DNA of 64,000 nucleotides from Chloroflexota bacterium (GCA_002746795.1 PDQY01000099.1:1-64000), one strand, 5' to 3'; numbered from the stretch's first letter, positions 47,436 to 58,954 are shown. Translations and numbers: made by a program. The notes: generated from the sequence alone by a model not told the origin.

Positions 47436-48863
47436 ATGCGACAAAAGCGACGAAGCCAGCTAAAAAATCAGGCAGGCATGGTGGCCGGCATCCTGGCCGC
47501 ATCGATGGCCTTGAGTGTATATTGGCTCACGTTGGCTCCAGACATAAACTGGGCTCATTATGGCGTTGATGGTGGGGACTTGATAACGGCCGTTCTCACT
47601 CGTGGCAATCCGCATCCTTCTGGGTATCCCACCTATTTGCTCTTAGGCTACCTTGTAGAACTTATCCCACTTTGGCCTATCGCTCACCGCTTTAACCTCT
47701 TTTCAGCCATGACAATGGCTGGCGCAGTCGGCATCTTAACCCTAACCACACACCATACGGCTAACACCACCAGCAAAAACAACCATGTCCAGCGCTTGCT
47801 GCCAGCAGCAGCCCTTAGCCTCACATTTGCTTTTTCATATTTAGTTTGGGGACAAGCGATCATCACAGAAGTATACGGTCTCTATCTGTTATTTTGCGCC
47901 TTTTTGCTGTGGGCATTGCTGCAAAAAAAAGCAGCCTGGCTGACTGGCTCATTACTAGGCCTGACCATAACAGCACACCCCACCGGCATCTTTTTTCTAC
48001 CACTCGCTTTATACAAAACAAAGCGCAGGCAATGGCCTACGTTATTTTTCGGGATGTTAATTGGACTGCTTCCGTTTGCGCTGCTCCCCTTTTTATCAAG
48101 TGGAGATAGTCCCGTCGCCTGGGGTGATTTACGGACGGTTTCCGGGTGGTGGTGGCTGGTCAGCAGCCAGATATACCGGGGATATGCCTTCAGCTTCCCT
48201 CCCGCTGAATGGTCTTCCAGAGCAGCGGAATGGGGGCAGATTATGGGGTCTCAATTCACTTGGGCAGGCATCCCTTTGATTATCTTAGGCTTTGTTTTCG
48301 TAAAATCTTCGCGTCGTCAAACGAACCTATGGCTCTTATTAACGGCCGTTTCCTTCTTCATCTTTGCCTTTTTTTACCAAACCAACGACGCCATCATTTT
48401 CACCCTGCCAGCGTGGTTATTATTAAGCCTGCTCCTTTATCCAGCCTATGAAAAATTAGGGTGGTTAGCTTTTGCTTTACCCCTCACTTTGATTTTGATA
48501 AACTTTGATACCAATCATCTCAAACATGATCATTTAATTCGCAATCACACTGAATCATTGCTGGCGGACATTCCTGATAAAGCGATAGTAGAAACACCAG
48601 GAGATCCAACCATTTTCACACTTTGGTATTTTGTGTACGGGGAAGAACAACGAACAGATTTGATCCCAGTCGATAGAGACCTGTTTGCTTTCACCTGGTA
48701 TCGAGATCGGCTCCAGCATCTACATCCTAATCTTCAAGGTCTGGAAGAAGATAACATTCAAAGATTTCGCCAGTTGAATCATCTCAATCACCCTTACTGT
48801 TGGGCCACTCTGGCACAGGAAGATTTAGACAAACACCGAACGTATTCTCTATCTTGTCAATAA
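47436..48863 (+). CDS. DUF2723-family polytopic membrane protein
   Basis: LAPDINWAHYGVDGGDLITAVLTRGNPHPSGYPTYLLLGYLVE signature; multi-TM. Confidence 0.85.
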   Translation: MRQKRRSQLKNQAGMVAGILAASMALSVYWLTLAPDINWAHYGVDGGDLITAVLTRGNPHPSGYPTYLLLGYLVELIPLWPIAHRFNLFSAMTMAGAVGILTLTTHHTANTTSKNNHVQRLLPAAALSLTFAFSYLVWGQAIITEVYGLYLLFCAFLLWALLQKKAAWLTGSLLGLTITAHPTGIFFLPLALYKTKRRQWPTLFFGMLIGLLPFALLPFLSSGDSPVAWGDLRTVSGWWWLVSSQIYRGYAFSFPPAEWSSRAAEWGQIMGSQFTWAGIPLIILGFVFVKSSRRQTNLWLLLTAVSFFIFAFFYQTNDAIIFTLPAWLLLSLLLYPAYEKLGWLAFALPLTLILINFDTNHLKHDHLIRNHTESLLADIPDKAIVETPGDPTIFTLWYFVYGEEQRTDLIPVDRDLFAFTWYRDRLQHLHPNLQGLEEDNIQRFRQLNHLNHPYCWATLAQEDLDKHRTYSLSCQ

Positions 48864-48878
48864 ATAATATAAAGACAC

Positions 48879-50891
48879 ATGACATCTGAAAGTACACCTC
48901 ATCCAACAAAACAAAAGCGCATCATCTTTTGGGCACTGTTTACTCTCATCATCGTTTTTGTCGCCTGGCTGGGCATCAAAACATGGCGAATTTATCACAC
49001 TGGACAAGCCTTACTCGATAGAAAAACAGAAATCGAAACATTGGTAAGCGCTGGTATCACAAACATCGATCCTGAAAAAGCAGAAAGTTTAGTGATGGAT
49101 ACCCGGGCAGATATTCACACCTTAAAAAGCGAAACGGCCGTTTTCATGCCATTAACCCCTTATCTAGGATGGGTACCCAAAGTGGGGCCAACGCTTACAG
49201 CCGCCCCCGCCTTCATGGCTATGGCCGAATCCGGCATCGACGCAGCCGCATACGCCATACGTGGTCTCAAGCCCGCTTTAATCATTTGGCAAAACCCCAG
49301 GGAAACAGAGGCAAGTATGTTAAGTCAGCTAAGTGAGGTTTTAGTAGATGCTGCCCCTGACCTGGCGGCCGCAAACCATGAGTTAAGCGAAGTGGCAGCA
49401 GCCCGTTCACACATCACGAACACACAAGAGCAACCAGAACAAATCCAAACATGGCTCAATCTAAGTGATACGTTACTGCCCTTTGCGCAAAAAGGGTTGA
49501 CATTAACGGCCGTTCTCCCAGAAATGTTAGGTAGAAATGGCGCAAGAACATACCTGGTCATCGCTCAAAATCAAGATGAACTGCGCCCCACTGGTGGGTT
49601 TATATCCGGTGCTGGCACCCTTGTAGTGGAAAATGGCAGCATCGAAAACCTACAAATGGTAGATGCTTACCGCATCGACAACTGGCAAGAAAAGCCTTAC
49701 GATTTCCCTCCCCAACCCTTTTATGATTACATGGGAATTGACTTGTTCCTGTTCCGTGATTCCAACTTTTGGCCAGATTTCCCCACCTCTGCCGAAAAAG
49801 CAATGGATCTCTATAGCTATGGACAGGATCTCCCCCCGCTTGATGGCCTCATCGCCCTCGACCAAGAGTTCTTCAGACTGTTAGTCGAAGCCACCGGTCC
49901 AATTTTCATTGAAGAAAGTAACCTAACGATCACCTCGCAAAACAGTATCGAAACATTACAAAACGCCTGGTCACAAGGATCTGTCACAGGCGAAGATGAA
50001 GAAAGCAACGCCGATTGGTTTAAAAACCGAAAAGCCTTCATCGGAATCTTCGCCACAGCCATCCTCGATTACATAGAAAACGACTTCAGCGCAGTCGATC
50101 CATTACGCCTCATACAAAACATACAAAAAGCCATTGACGAAAAACACATTCAACTTTACATGCGCGATCCAACCGTCCAGTCAAAACTCGACGACATCAA
50201 CTGGGACAACCGTTTAGAAAACCAACAGGGGCAAGACTTCTTGGCGATAGCAGAAACCAATATGGGATTTAATAAAGTAAATCACATCATCGAACGCTCA
50301 ATCCATTATCACGCCACGCTCGATGCAGATGAGGGAGGAACGGCAAAACTCAACATCACCTACACACATCCTGGCCAAGGGAAAATAGAAGATTGCATTC
50401 AGTTTGATTGGGGAATCTACAACACAGGTGGCAATTATTTAGAGCTTACCGACCGTTGTTACTGGAACTACCTGCGGGTCTACGTGCCTGGAGGTAGCCA
50501 GTTAATTTCCGCCACAGAACATACTGTTCCCGGACAAGCTATGCGCAGCGGCAATCCTGTGAACACCACAGCCAACACGTTAATTGAAAAAATCGGACTG
50601 ACTACCTTTGACAATTTTTTGATGGTACCATATGGGCAAGATGTTACCAGCGAATTTCATTACACCTTACCCAAAATAACAAATTTAGATGGGCAGGGCA
50701 CACATCAATACCAGTTAACAATTCAAAAACAAGCTGGAACTGGCACAGATCCAGTTGAAGTTCTGATTACACTGCCCCCAGGCAAGACATTGTTAACCGC
50801 AGAACCATCGCCCGTTTCTGTCAATGGGCAACAGATTTCCTTCTCATTTGCCCTTAACACAGATAAGACAATATCATTGACTTATCAATAA
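48879..50891 (+). CDS. DUF4012 domain-containing protein
   Basis: YLVIAQNQDELRPTGGFISGAGTLVVENGSIENLQMVDAYRIDNW. Confidence 0.88.
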   Translation: MTSESTPHPTKQKRIIFWALFTLIIVFVAWLGIKTWRIYHTGQALLDRKTEIETLVSAGITNIDPEKAESLVMDTRADIHTLKSETAVFMPLTPYLGWVPKVGPTLTAAPAFMAMAESGIDAAAYAIRGLKPALIIWQNPRETEASMLSQLSEVLVDAAPDLAAANHELSEVAAARSHITNTQEQPEQIQTWLNLSDTLLPFAQKGLTLTAVLPEMLGRNGARTYLVIAQNQDELRPTGGFISGAGTLVVENGSIENLQMVDAYRIDNWQEKPYDFPPQPFYDYMGIDLFLFRDSNFWPDFPTSAEKAMDLYSYGQDLPPLDGLIALDQEFFRLLVEATGPIFIEESNLTITSQNSIETLQNAWSQGSVTGEDEESNADWFKNRKAFIGIFATAILDYIENDFSAVDPLRLIQNIQKAIDEKHIQLYMRDPTVQSKLDDINWDNRLENQQGQDFLAIAETNMGFNKVNHIIERSIHYHATLDADEGGTAKLNITYTHPGQGKIEDCIQFDWGIYNTGGNYLELTDRCYWNYLRVYVPGGSQLISATEHTVPGQAMRSGNPVNTTANTLIEKIGLTTFDNFLMVPYGQDVTSEFHYTLPKITNLDGQGTHQYQLTIQKQAGTGTDPVEVLITLPPGKTLLTAEPSPVSVNGQQISFSFALNTDKTISLTYQ

Positions 50892-50909
50892 TGATCAAGA
50901 GGCCACAAT

Positions 50910-51821
50910 ATGTCGCGCAAAATTCTCATTTTAATTTTAGTTGCAGGATTAGCTATTTCATTCTTGCTAAACTCGCATAAGAAAATGACCAAAGTCTATG
51001 GCATGCCCAATTTCACCGTGATTACGCGCACCCCCACCCCACCACCACAAGCACCAACAGCAACGCCCCAAACAAATCCCAGTAATCCCAACCCACCACC
51101 TCCCTCCAATGCCACAGATGAACCAACGTCTCCCACCCACACAGTCACCCCAGTGATTGTCACCCAAGTGGCAACACCTGCCGGCGGATACTGGCCAACG
51201 GCCGTTGCCTGTGGGACACCACCTACAGTTCAATCCCGAAACAACACCAATGTTCGGTCAGGGCCAGGCACAGACTATGATATTGTTGGTCGGTTAGTCC
51301 ACTTAGAAACGCGCATCATTATCGGCAGGGCATCCAACTCCGAATGGTGGAGCATCCAATTTTCAGACGAGGAAACAGGCTGGGTTGCTAATGATGTGGT
51401 AATCGTTCACGGCAATATTAACGGCATTCCCATCCTCTCACCTTCAGAAATCAATGGAGAAACGCCCACGCCCGGTGCGCTTTGGCAACCCACCCCTAAC
51501 CCTGAATGCCCCGACATACCAACACACACACCAACGCCAACCATAACAGTAGTCCAAACAGCCACTGCCACAGAAACAACAGCACCACCCACGAATACCC
51601 CCAAACCAGAAAAAGAAGCGGAAGCCACGGCCACTTCGGTCATCCCCACCGCAGTGGAAACAACGGATAGCACTGAAGCTAAAGCCACCCTCACTCCCCA
51701 ACCAACGGCCGTTCCCCTGGATGAAGATAACACACCCTCAACAGCAAGCGTATTACCATGCAGCGCCGCCATAATTGGTTTAGCCGCCATCGGCTTCTTA
51801 GCCTTCAAACGGATATTCTAA
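50910..51821 (+). CDS. Bacterial SH3-domain secreted protein with C-terminal TM
   Basis: NNTNVRSGPGTDYDIVGRLVHLETRIIIGRASNSEWWSIQFSDEETGWVANDVV; C-terminus CSAAIIGLAAIGFLAFKRIF. Confidence 0.75.
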   Translation: MSRKILILILVAGLAISFLLNSHKKMTKVYGMPNFTVITRTPTPPPQAPTATPQTNPSNPNPPPPSNATDEPTSPTHTVTPVIVTQVATPAGGYWPTAVACGTPPTVQSRNNTNVRSGPGTDYDIVGRLVHLETRIIIGRASNSEWWSIQFSDEETGWVANDVVIVHGNINGIPILSPSEINGETPTPGALWQPTPNPECPDIPTHTPTPTITVVQTATATETTAPPTNTPKPEKEAEATATSVIPTAVETTDSTEAKATLTPQPTAVPLDEDNTPSTASVLPCSAAIIGLAAIGFLAFKRIF

Positions 51822-51843
51822 AACAACAAAAACAAGGACAGAC

Positions 51844-52728
51844 ATGCACACACAACCGCACAATCTTATGAAACATCAATTGTGGGTCAGCATCCTGATC
51901 TTCACGATGCTATTTACAGCTTGCACCAGGGAAAAAAGCCAAATAAGCCAGCCAACAACAGCCGTTCCGCCGCAACAATCGCTAAATGATGAAACGATTG
52001 CTGAACCAGCCCTCCATTACACCTACAACATCATTAACAGCTTCCCGCACGATCCCAATGCCTTCACCCAGGGACTTCTGCACCTGGACGGAGTTCTATA
52101 CGAGGGGACTGGTAGACACGGACTATCAACATTGCGCAAAGTAGACCTGGATAGCGGTGAAGTTCTCATGTCTCACGCCTTGTCAGATCAATATTTCGGT
52201 GAAGGCATCACAATCTTTGAAGACAAAATTTATCAACTGACCTGGCAAAGTCATACTGGCTTCGTATACGACCAAAATACATTTGAACAGCTAGACACCT
52301 TCACCTACCCCACTGAAGGCTGGGGCCTCACGCATGACGGACAACAACTCATCATGAGCGATGGCTCCAACACCCTCTTTTTCCTGGATCCAGAAACGCT
52401 CCAGGTCACGCATCAAATTTCTGTCGTAGATACACAAGGCAATCCCATTACCCGGCTCAATGAACTGGAATACATCAATGGTGAGGTGTATGCAAACATC
52501 TGGCAAACAAACGAGATCGTGCGCATTAACCCGCAAAATGGGCAAGTCACAGGTTGGATCAATCTATCAGGATTGCTCGATCCAGGCATGCTCACACAGC
52601 CAGTCGATGTACTCAATGGCATCGCTTATGATGAAGAAAACGGCCGTTTATTTGTAACCGGCAAATTATGGCCCACACTCTTTGAGATAGAACTAGAAGA
52701 AACGGCCGTTGCCTACCCCAGTCCATAA
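51844..52728 (+). CDS. Glutaminyl-peptide cyclotransferase (QCT family) lipoprotein
   Basis: Lipobox LFTAC; YNIINSFPHDPNAFTQGLLHLDGVLYEGTGRHGLSTLRKVDL; LNELEYINGEVYANIWQTNEIVRI. Confidence 0.92.
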   Translation: MHTQPHNLMKHQLWVSILIFTMLFTACTREKSQISQPTTAVPPQQSLNDETIAEPALHYTYNIINSFPHDPNAFTQGLLHLDGVLYEGTGRHGLSTLRKVDLDSGEVLMSHALSDQYFGEGITIFEDKIYQLTWQSHTGFVYDQNTFEQLDTFTYPTEGWGLTHDGQQLIMSDGSNTLFFLDPETLQVTHQISVVDTQGNPITRLNELEYINGEVYANIWQTNEIVRINPQNGQVTGWINLSGLLDPGMLTQPVDVLNGIAYDEENGRLFVTGKLWPTLFEIELEETAVAYPSP

Positions 52729-52962
52729 ATAATCGCTGGTTCATCAGCACCCAACAAACATCATCACAAGAAATTCTCAAAAAGAATATCACCAAACACA
52801 ACACATTCCCCACCTCATTCCATACTCGAGAGGAATATTGCCAATCACATTAAACCCAGTATAATTCAGAAAAAAATGCCGGGCGTATCCGGTAAGATTG
52901 AGAGGCACAATATTTTGGCAACAAATTCAATAGGAACGGGGAGCGGTGCCACAGGGCACCCC

Positions 52963-54051
52963 ATGGATTTTTTATTAACAACTGACTTTAATTTACCTAA
53001 AGCAGGAGAAATTCGGCAAGGCATCATTGTTTCCAACCGAAATAACGAGCTTATTGTTGACATTGGCTCCAAATCCGAAGGCATCATTTCTAACAGAGAA
53101 ATTGATAACTTAGACAAATCCGTCAAAGAAAAACTGACTCCAGGCGCAGAAATACCAGTTTTCGTCGTTGAGCCAGAAGATGCCAGCGGAAACACCATAC
53201 TATCATACGTAAAAGCAGCTGCTCAACAAGATTGGCTTGATGCAGAAAAGCTAATGAAAGCCAAGAAGATTCATACCGGCGCAGTAGTAGGTAACAATCG
53301 CGGTGGTTTATTAGTTGCAGTGGGTCATATTCGAGGGTTTATCCCCAATTCCCAACTGATTCGTAATCGAAACAACGCATCCCAATATGAACTAGGTGAG
53401 GAAATTAGTGCAAAAGTTATCGAAGTCGATCAAGAACGTAACCGCCTGATTCTATCCGAAAGAGCAGCAGAACAAGAACTTCGCCAGTCCAAAAAAGAAA
53501 AACTATTAAAATCAATGACAGAAGGCGATATTTATGATGGTAAAGTAGTTAACCTGGCAGATTTTGGTGCCTTTGTGGACATTGGCGGGGTAGAAGGCTT
53601 AGTTCACCTCTCCGAATTAAGTTGGAAACGCATTAACAATCCGTCAGAAAAACTAAAAGTTGGTGACACAATTAAGGTTTATGTGTTAAAAGTAGACCAT
53701 GAGCGTCAGCGGCTTGCATTAAGTATCAAAAGATTAGAAGCAGATCCTTGGACATTAGTTTCAGAACAATATCATGTAGGACAACTAATGCCAGCCAAAA
53801 TCACAAAACTAACAAATTTTGGCGCATTTGCACGACTTCAGGATGAGTACGAACTAGAAGGACTCATTCACATATCAGAACTTTCAGAAGATCATATTAC
53901 ACATCCCAGGGAAATAGTAAAACCTACCCAAGATGTAACCGTTCGTATCATTCGTATCGATTCTGAACAGCGGCAGCTTGGTCTAAGCATTAAACAAGTT
54001 TCCTCCGAAAAATTCATGGAAGCCGACCTCGAAGTATTAAATGCCGCTTAA
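52963..54051 (+). CDS. rpsA: 30S ribosomal protein S1
   Basis: Four S1 repeats (e.g. GKVVNLADFGAFVDIGGVEGLVHLSELSW); start uncertain (52876 or 52963). Confidence 0.88.
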   Translation: MDFLLTTDFNLPKAGEIRQGIIVSNRNNELIVDIGSKSEGIISNREIDNLDKSVKEKLTPGAEIPVFVVEPEDASGNTILSYVKAAAQQDWLDAEKLMKAKKIHTGAVVGNNRGGLLVAVGHIRGFIPNSQLIRNRNNASQYELGEEISAKVIEVDQERNRLILSERAAEQELRQSKKEKLLKSMTEGDIYDGKVVNLADFGAFVDIGGVEGLVHLSELSWKRINNPSEKLKVGDTIKVYVLKVDHERQRLALSIKRLEADPWTLVSEQYHVGQLMPAKITKLTNFGAFARLQDEYELEGLIHISELSEDHITHPREIVKPTQDVTVRIIRIDSEQRQLGLSIKQVSSEKFMEADLEVLNAA

Positions 54052-54094
54052 ACCAAGTCCATCTCCGTGTTCAGTGAACCCGAGGTAAAAACCG

Positions 54095-56593
54095 GTGAAT
54101 TCTAAAAATTGGGAAAGATTCACATCACGCGCTCGTCGCGTTTTAAGCTTTGCACAAGAAGAAGCAGAACGACTGAACCATAACTACATCGGCAGCGAAC
54201 ATGTTCTCATAGGCTTACTACGAGAAGAAGGTGGCGTTGCCGGACGAGTTCTCCGTGAACTTGGTTTAGATGTTGTCCGCGTTCAAGCCATGGTTGAGCG
54301 CCTATCTAGCACCCCCACCACACCCGCCCCCACCATAAAAACCGAACTCTCCCCCAGCACAAAACGGCTGCTTGAGCTAGCGGTGGAAGAAGCGCGTAGA
54401 ATGGGTCAGCATTATATAGGCACAGAGCATCTGCTCTTAGGTATGGCTCGCCAAAACGAAGGCGTGGCCATTGACGTGTTGCGCAAGTTTGGCATTAGCG
54501 CAGAGCAAATTCGCCGCCAAACAAAACGTATGCTCAAAGAAAGCCCCGTCACCTCCGTTGAAGGAGCCCCAGCATCAAAACGCGCCAAAAAAGAGAAAAG
54601 CAAGACGCCCATGGTGGATCAATTAGCCACCGATCTGACCGCCTTAGCTGAAGAAGGTAAGCTCGATCCTGTGATTGGTCGTCAAACAGAAATCGAACGT
54701 GTCATACAGATTTTAGCACGCCGCACCAAAAACAATCCCGCCCTCATTGGTGAGCCAGGCGTTGGCAAAACAGCCATCATTGAAGGTCTGGCACAACGAG
54801 TGATTGCCGGTCGTGTACCAGAGATTCTTCATGGAAAACGAGTACTTCAATTAGATGTTGGCAGTTTAGTTGCTGGCACCATGTATCGTGGTCAATTTGA
54901 AGAACGCCTAAAACGAGTTATCGACGAGTTAAAAGCCAGTGATGCCATCTTGTTCATCGATGAAGTTCACATGTTAGTTGGTGCCGGCTCCGCTGGAAGC
55001 TCTGTAGATGCCGCCAATATCTTAAAACCATCCCTCGCCCGCGGAGAATTACAGTGCATTGGGGCGACTACCCTGGAAGAATACCGGAAATATATTGAAA
55101 GCGATGCCGCCCTTGAACGTCGCTTCCAATCCGTTCACGTCGATGAGCCCACCTCAGAAGAGACCATCCAAATTCTAAAAGGGATTAAAGGGGCATACGA
55201 ATCTCATCACAACCTCACCATCTCTGAAGACGCGATTGAGGCAGCAGTTAATTTGTCTACACGCTATGTGACTGAACGCTTCCTGCCTGATAAAGCAATC
55301 GATCTGATCGATGAAAGCGCATCCCGTGTTCGTATGTATCGTATGCCGCAGCCAGCCGACATCGAAGATGCCTATAAAGAGCTGCAAAACGTGCGTGAAG
55401 AACGGGCGTTCGCGCTCGAAAAAGGTCAAGCTGAGGTTGCCGAAAATTGGAACCTCCGTGAAGAAGAGATCCAGCAGCGTTTAAATAAAATGAGAGCCAG
55501 TTCGTCTCCTGAAGAAGGCACCAAAGTTACCGCAGAAGATATTGCTGAAGTGTTAGCAATGTGGACAGGAATTCCTGTTTACCAGTTCACAGAAGAAGAA
55601 TCAGCTCGGTTACTCCGTATGGAGGAAGACCTGCGCAATCACATTGTTGGACAAGAAGAAGCGATTGAGGCTATATCCAAAGCGGTACGTCGAGCGCGGG
55701 CAGGCCTTAAAGATCCTCGCAGACCAATTGGTTCTTTCATCTTCTTAGGACCTACCGGTGTGGGTAAAACAGAGTTAACCAAGGCTTTAGCGAACTTTCT
55801 GTTTGGCAGCGAAGATGCCTTAGTCCAGTTGGATATGTCAGAATTTATGGAACGGCATAACGTTGCTCGTCTGGTGGGTTCGCCTCCAGGCTACGTGGGG
55901 TATGAAGATGCCGGGCAGTTAACAGAAGCGGTACGCCGTCGTCCTTATTCCATTGTAGTCTTTGATGAAATTGAGAAAGCACACCCCGAAGCCTTTAACC
56001 TGTTGCTCCAAATCATGGAAGAAGGTCACTTGTCAGATGCCAAGGGTCAAAAGGTAAATTTCCGCAACGCAATTATCATCATGACATCAAATGTAGGGGC
56101 AGATACCATTAAACGGGGACCTAACCTCGGTTTTGCATTCCAGCGTGATGAAACGGTTGAAGAAAAAACACAATATGCTGATATGCGCAAGACACTTATG
56201 GATGAGTTGAAACGCCAATTCCGACCAGAGTTTATCAATCGGGTGGACAGTATCATTGTGTTCCGGCAGTTATCTCAATCTGATATTTGCAAAATTGTCG
56301 ATTTTATTTTGGCTGAGGTCAACGAAAGATTACTTGACCATGAACTCAGAATTGAAGCGACGGATGCAGCACAAAAGTGGCTGGGTGAACATGGCTATGA
56401 TCCTGAGTTTGGAGCCAGGCCATTACGCCGCCTCATACAAACTGTGGTTGAAGACCAATTGTCTGATGCTGTCTTGTCAGGAAAATTTGAAGCGGGTCAA
56501 GTGGTGTTGATCGATGTAGAAGATGATGAAATTGTGCTTGTCCACGGTGAACAGACAGAGGAAGCTGTGGAAGAGGTCATGCCTGCGCCCTAA
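54095..56593 (+). CDS. clpC: ATP-dependent Clp protease ATP-binding subunit ClpC
   Basis: Clp N repeats, [18 protein letters not shown], middle domain, [17 protein letters not shown] start. Confidence 0.95.
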   Translation: MNSKNWERFTSRARRVLSFAQEEAERLNHNYIGSEHVLIGLLREEGGVAGRVLRELGLDVVRVQAMVERLSSTPTTPAPTIKTELSPSTKRLLELAVEEARRMGQHYIGTEHLLLGMARQNEGVAIDVLRKFGISAEQIRRQTKRMLKESPVTSVEGAPASKRAKKEKSKTPMVDQLATDLTALAEEGKLDPVIGRQTEIERVIQILARRTKNNPALIGEPGVGKTAIIEGLAQRVIAGRVPEILHGKRVLQLDVGSLVAGTMYRGQFEERLKRVIDELKASDAILFIDEVHMLVGAGSAGSSVDAANILKPSLARGELQCIGATTLEEYRKYIESDAALERRFQSVHVDEPTSEETIQILKGIKGAYESHHNLTISEDAIEAAVNLSTRYVTERFLPDKAIDLIDESASRVRMYRMPQPADIEDAYKELQNVREERAFALEKGQAEVAENWNLREEEIQQRLNKMRASSSPEEGTKVTAEDIAEVLAMWTGIPVYQFTEEESARLLRMEEDLRNHIVGQEEAIEAISKAVRRARAGLKDPRRPIGSFIFLGPTGVGKTELTKALANFLFGSEDALVQLDMSEFMERHNVARLVGSPPGYVGYEDAGQLTEAVRRRPYSIVVFDEIEKAHPEAFNLLLQIMEEGHLSDAKGQKVNFRNAIIIMTSNVGADTIKRGPNLGFAFQRDETVEEKTQYADMRKTLMDELKRQFRPEFINRVDSIIVFRQLSQSDICKIVDFILAEVNERLLDHELRIEATDAAQKWLGEHGYDPEFGARPLRRLIQTVVEDQLSDAVLSGKFEAGQVVLIDVEDDEIVLVHGEQTEEAVEEVMPAP

Positions 56594-56616
56594 AAACAGC
56601 GTGTTTTACTAACATT

Positions 56617-56647
56617 AAAGCCCATCATAAATTGATGGGCTTTTTTT
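56617..56647 (+). terminator. Rho-independent terminator after clpC
   Basis: GCCCATCA-taaat-TGATGGGC + TTTTTTT. Confidence 0.9.
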
Positions 56648-56723
56648 GTATCAATCATTTTTAAGTGCACCCTTCAGACTGTTGACGCTGCGCACCAGGG
56701 TTATCTAAAGAAAAAGTAGCTAT

Positions 56724-57149
56724 CTAATACCCTTCAATCTCTATTGGAATGATAATGAGATCATCCACCTCTATGTGATTTGCATCAGAAATCTTATTGA
56801 TGCTCATCACATCTTCAAGCGATACATCAAACATATCACTGATTGCCGTCAAAGTGTCACCTCTCTGAACTTTATAAGCATATTGAATAGAGCCGTCTGC
56901 GCCGGAGACAGGCAGCAAATAAAGATGACCTTGGTGAGCCATTGCAGGAGGGGTATACGTAGGTGGTAATGGTGGTATAGGCGTTGCCTCGGTTCGTGGT
57001 GCCCCCTCTTCAGGGGCGATTCCTAACTCTGCATCAACAGCTTCTGTAGACCACTCAATGGGCATAGGCACTGGACTATTTCGCCCTCCACATGCCACAA
57101 ACACGACGCTCACAACAAGAATTAATAGTAAAACCAGTATTTTGCGCAT
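56724..57149 (-). CDS. LysM-domain lipoprotein
   Basis: Lipobox VVFVACG; AYKVQRGDTLTAISDMFDVSLEDVMSINKI. Confidence 0.8.
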   Translation of the reverse strand: MRKILVLLLILVVSVVFVACGGRNSPVPMPIEWSTEAVDAELGIAPEEGAPRTEATPIPPLPPTYTPPAMAHQGHLYLLPVSGADGSIQYAYKVQRGDTLTAISDMFDVSLEDVMSINKISDANHIEVDDLIIIPIEIEGY

Positions 57150-57484
57150 AAATCCTCCTAAATAACTTGCTCAGGCTCACACGAATTGCAAGTTTCAAGT
57201 TTATCTGGTTGATCCATTACTCGTGTGAATTGATCTTTTTATTATAGCAGAGCTGAAGCCCAGATAAAATATAGGCACAAGGTAACATAAAGTAGACAAA
57301 AAGGAAAGAGTTCATCACGCATCTACATGATTAAATAGGAAGTAATTACTATTACTTTGCCATGAAGAACAGGCAAAATTCCCCTTGTTGGTATTCGAGG
57401 TTAACAAAAGGGACTGAATGCCGATGCGTCAGGCTTACGCGCTAAAACACGTACGACAAAGTGTGTCGTGGGCACTTCTGATAT

Positions 57485-58948
57485 TTATTCTCCAGGGGGT
57501 ATCCCGATCGTCAAGGCGCCTACTCTAGTAGAAGCAACGGCCAACCCCACCAACATCCAAAATGCTGTCACAGCATGGTGAAATTCCATGTTGAACAAGT
57601 AATGGTCAAAAATGCCAGCGGCTAATGCGCCCATCAAGGCTGCATGCAGACCAAGCCAAACTGTGTCAATGCGGGAGTTAGTGCGGATGGCATGCCGATT
57701 TAAAAAAGCATAAACAAATACACCAATCATGACAGCAAAAAATGATACCAGCCCCACAACGCCCATGACCTCTGCAATGGTAAAATAAACATTGGCTACG
57801 CCTAGATAAATATCAATATCAGGTGCACCCGCAAAACCAACGCCAAAAATCGGATAACGTTGAATTAAAATTAACGCATCCTTATATTCACCAAAACGCA
57901 TTTGTGTGGCCAGGTCTTGCCCTAAAATGCCTTCTACAAAACGAGAAACATAAGCCTGCGTGAAGGGCAGCGCCAGAAAGATGATGCCGGCTATCGCCAT
58001 ATATGGAATGAGCCGTCGATAACGCAATACTCCAATGAAGGCAAACCCAACTGCTAAACCCAACATGGCACTTCTCGAAAAAGTGAGGATAAGCCCTACC
58101 AATATGGTGCCAAAAAGAAAAATGATAAGCCAGCGGGGGAATAACGGCCGTTTGCTCACCAATTGCGGCCCCGCCAATGCACCTATCATCAACAACAAAC
58201 CGCCTAAAACATTCGGGTCCACGTTCGTGCCAATAGCCCGTTCAGACAAGGCTGGATTCTCTTCAATGTAACGAATCACCCAGCCACCCGGATAACCAAG
58301 ACGCGTAAGCAGGTTCAAAATGGTATTGGCTGTGTCTTCTGGCATAAGCCACAACACAATGGCAACCGCAGCCGCGGCTGCCCCAGCCAAGATGACAACC
58401 TTTACTAATCGCTCTAATTTGATCCAGGTCGTACAGTAATCGATGATGACCAAGACAAAGGCGAGGCTCAAGATCAACTCAGCAAATTTACGAAGCAACG
58501 TGGGCGTTAATGGCCCATGTCCCAAGCCAAAGATAAAGGCAAACACTGCTACCAGGATGAAAATGCCCAGCGGAATCGTTAAAGGTGACAGCACCACAGT
58601 GCGTTGCTGTCCGGTCACTAAGCCCAGTGCCCAAATCGCAAAAACAGCTCCCAGCGCCAGGTCTAAAAATGTTGGCGTCAACCCTATGTCAATGGGCAGG
58701 GTGGCAAAAGGCAGCAAACAAACCACTAAAATGACACCCCAGAAACCCAGCTCAATATCACGCAGCACCACCAGGCCTACGATAATTGCGGCAAGCAAAG
58801 CCGCGCCAGCCAAGGGACCGCCAAAAGCCAACAACAGACCACCGATAACGGCCGTTATCCCCAAAACCAGCCCCAACATCCACACAGAACGAGTGGGTTG
58901 CTCACGCCAGATATTTTTGTCAGAAATGGGATACTGTTTGCTATCCAC
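57485..58948 (-). CDS. O-antigen ligase-like polytopic membrane protein
   Basis: Multi-TM, GLILTFSRSAMLGLAVGF, YPIFGVGFAGAP typical of O-antigen ligase/WaaL families. Confidence 0.82.
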   Translation of the reverse strand: MDSKQYPISDKNIWREQPTRSVWMLGLVLGITAVIGGLLLAFGGPLAGAALLAAIIVGLVVLRDIELGFWGVILVVCLLPFATLPIDIGLTPTFLDLALGAVFAIWALGLVTGQQRTVVLSPLTIPLGIFILVAVFAFIFGLGHGPLTPTLLRKFAELILSLAFVLVIIDYCTTWIKLERLVKVVILAGAAAAAVAIVLWLMPEDTANTILNLLTRLGYPGGWVIRYIEENPALSERAIGTNVDPNVLGGLLLMIGALAGPQLVSKRPLFPRWLIIFLFGTILVGLILTFSRSAMLGLAVGFAFIGVLRYRRLIPYMAIAGIIFLALPFTQAYVSRFVEGILGQDLATQMRFGEYKDALILIQRYPIFGVGFAGAPDIDIYLGVANVYFTIAEVMGVVGLVSFFAVMIGVFVYAFLNRHAIRTNSRIDTVWLGLHAALMGALAAGIFDHYLFNMEFHHAVTAFWMLVGLAVASTRVGALTIGIPPGE

Positions 58949-58954
58949 TATCCA

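Noticed and set aside
49366-49371. CGGCCG within a NotI-like GCGGCCGC site
   Set aside because: One of the few CGGCCG hexamers outside the AACGGCCGTT context; treated as a background occurrence.
57177-57238. Inverted repeat TCACACGA...TCGTGTGA upstream of the LysM lipoprotein gene
   Set aside because: Arms are only 8 bp with a 46-nt spacer and no second copy; too weak to separate from chance without a search.
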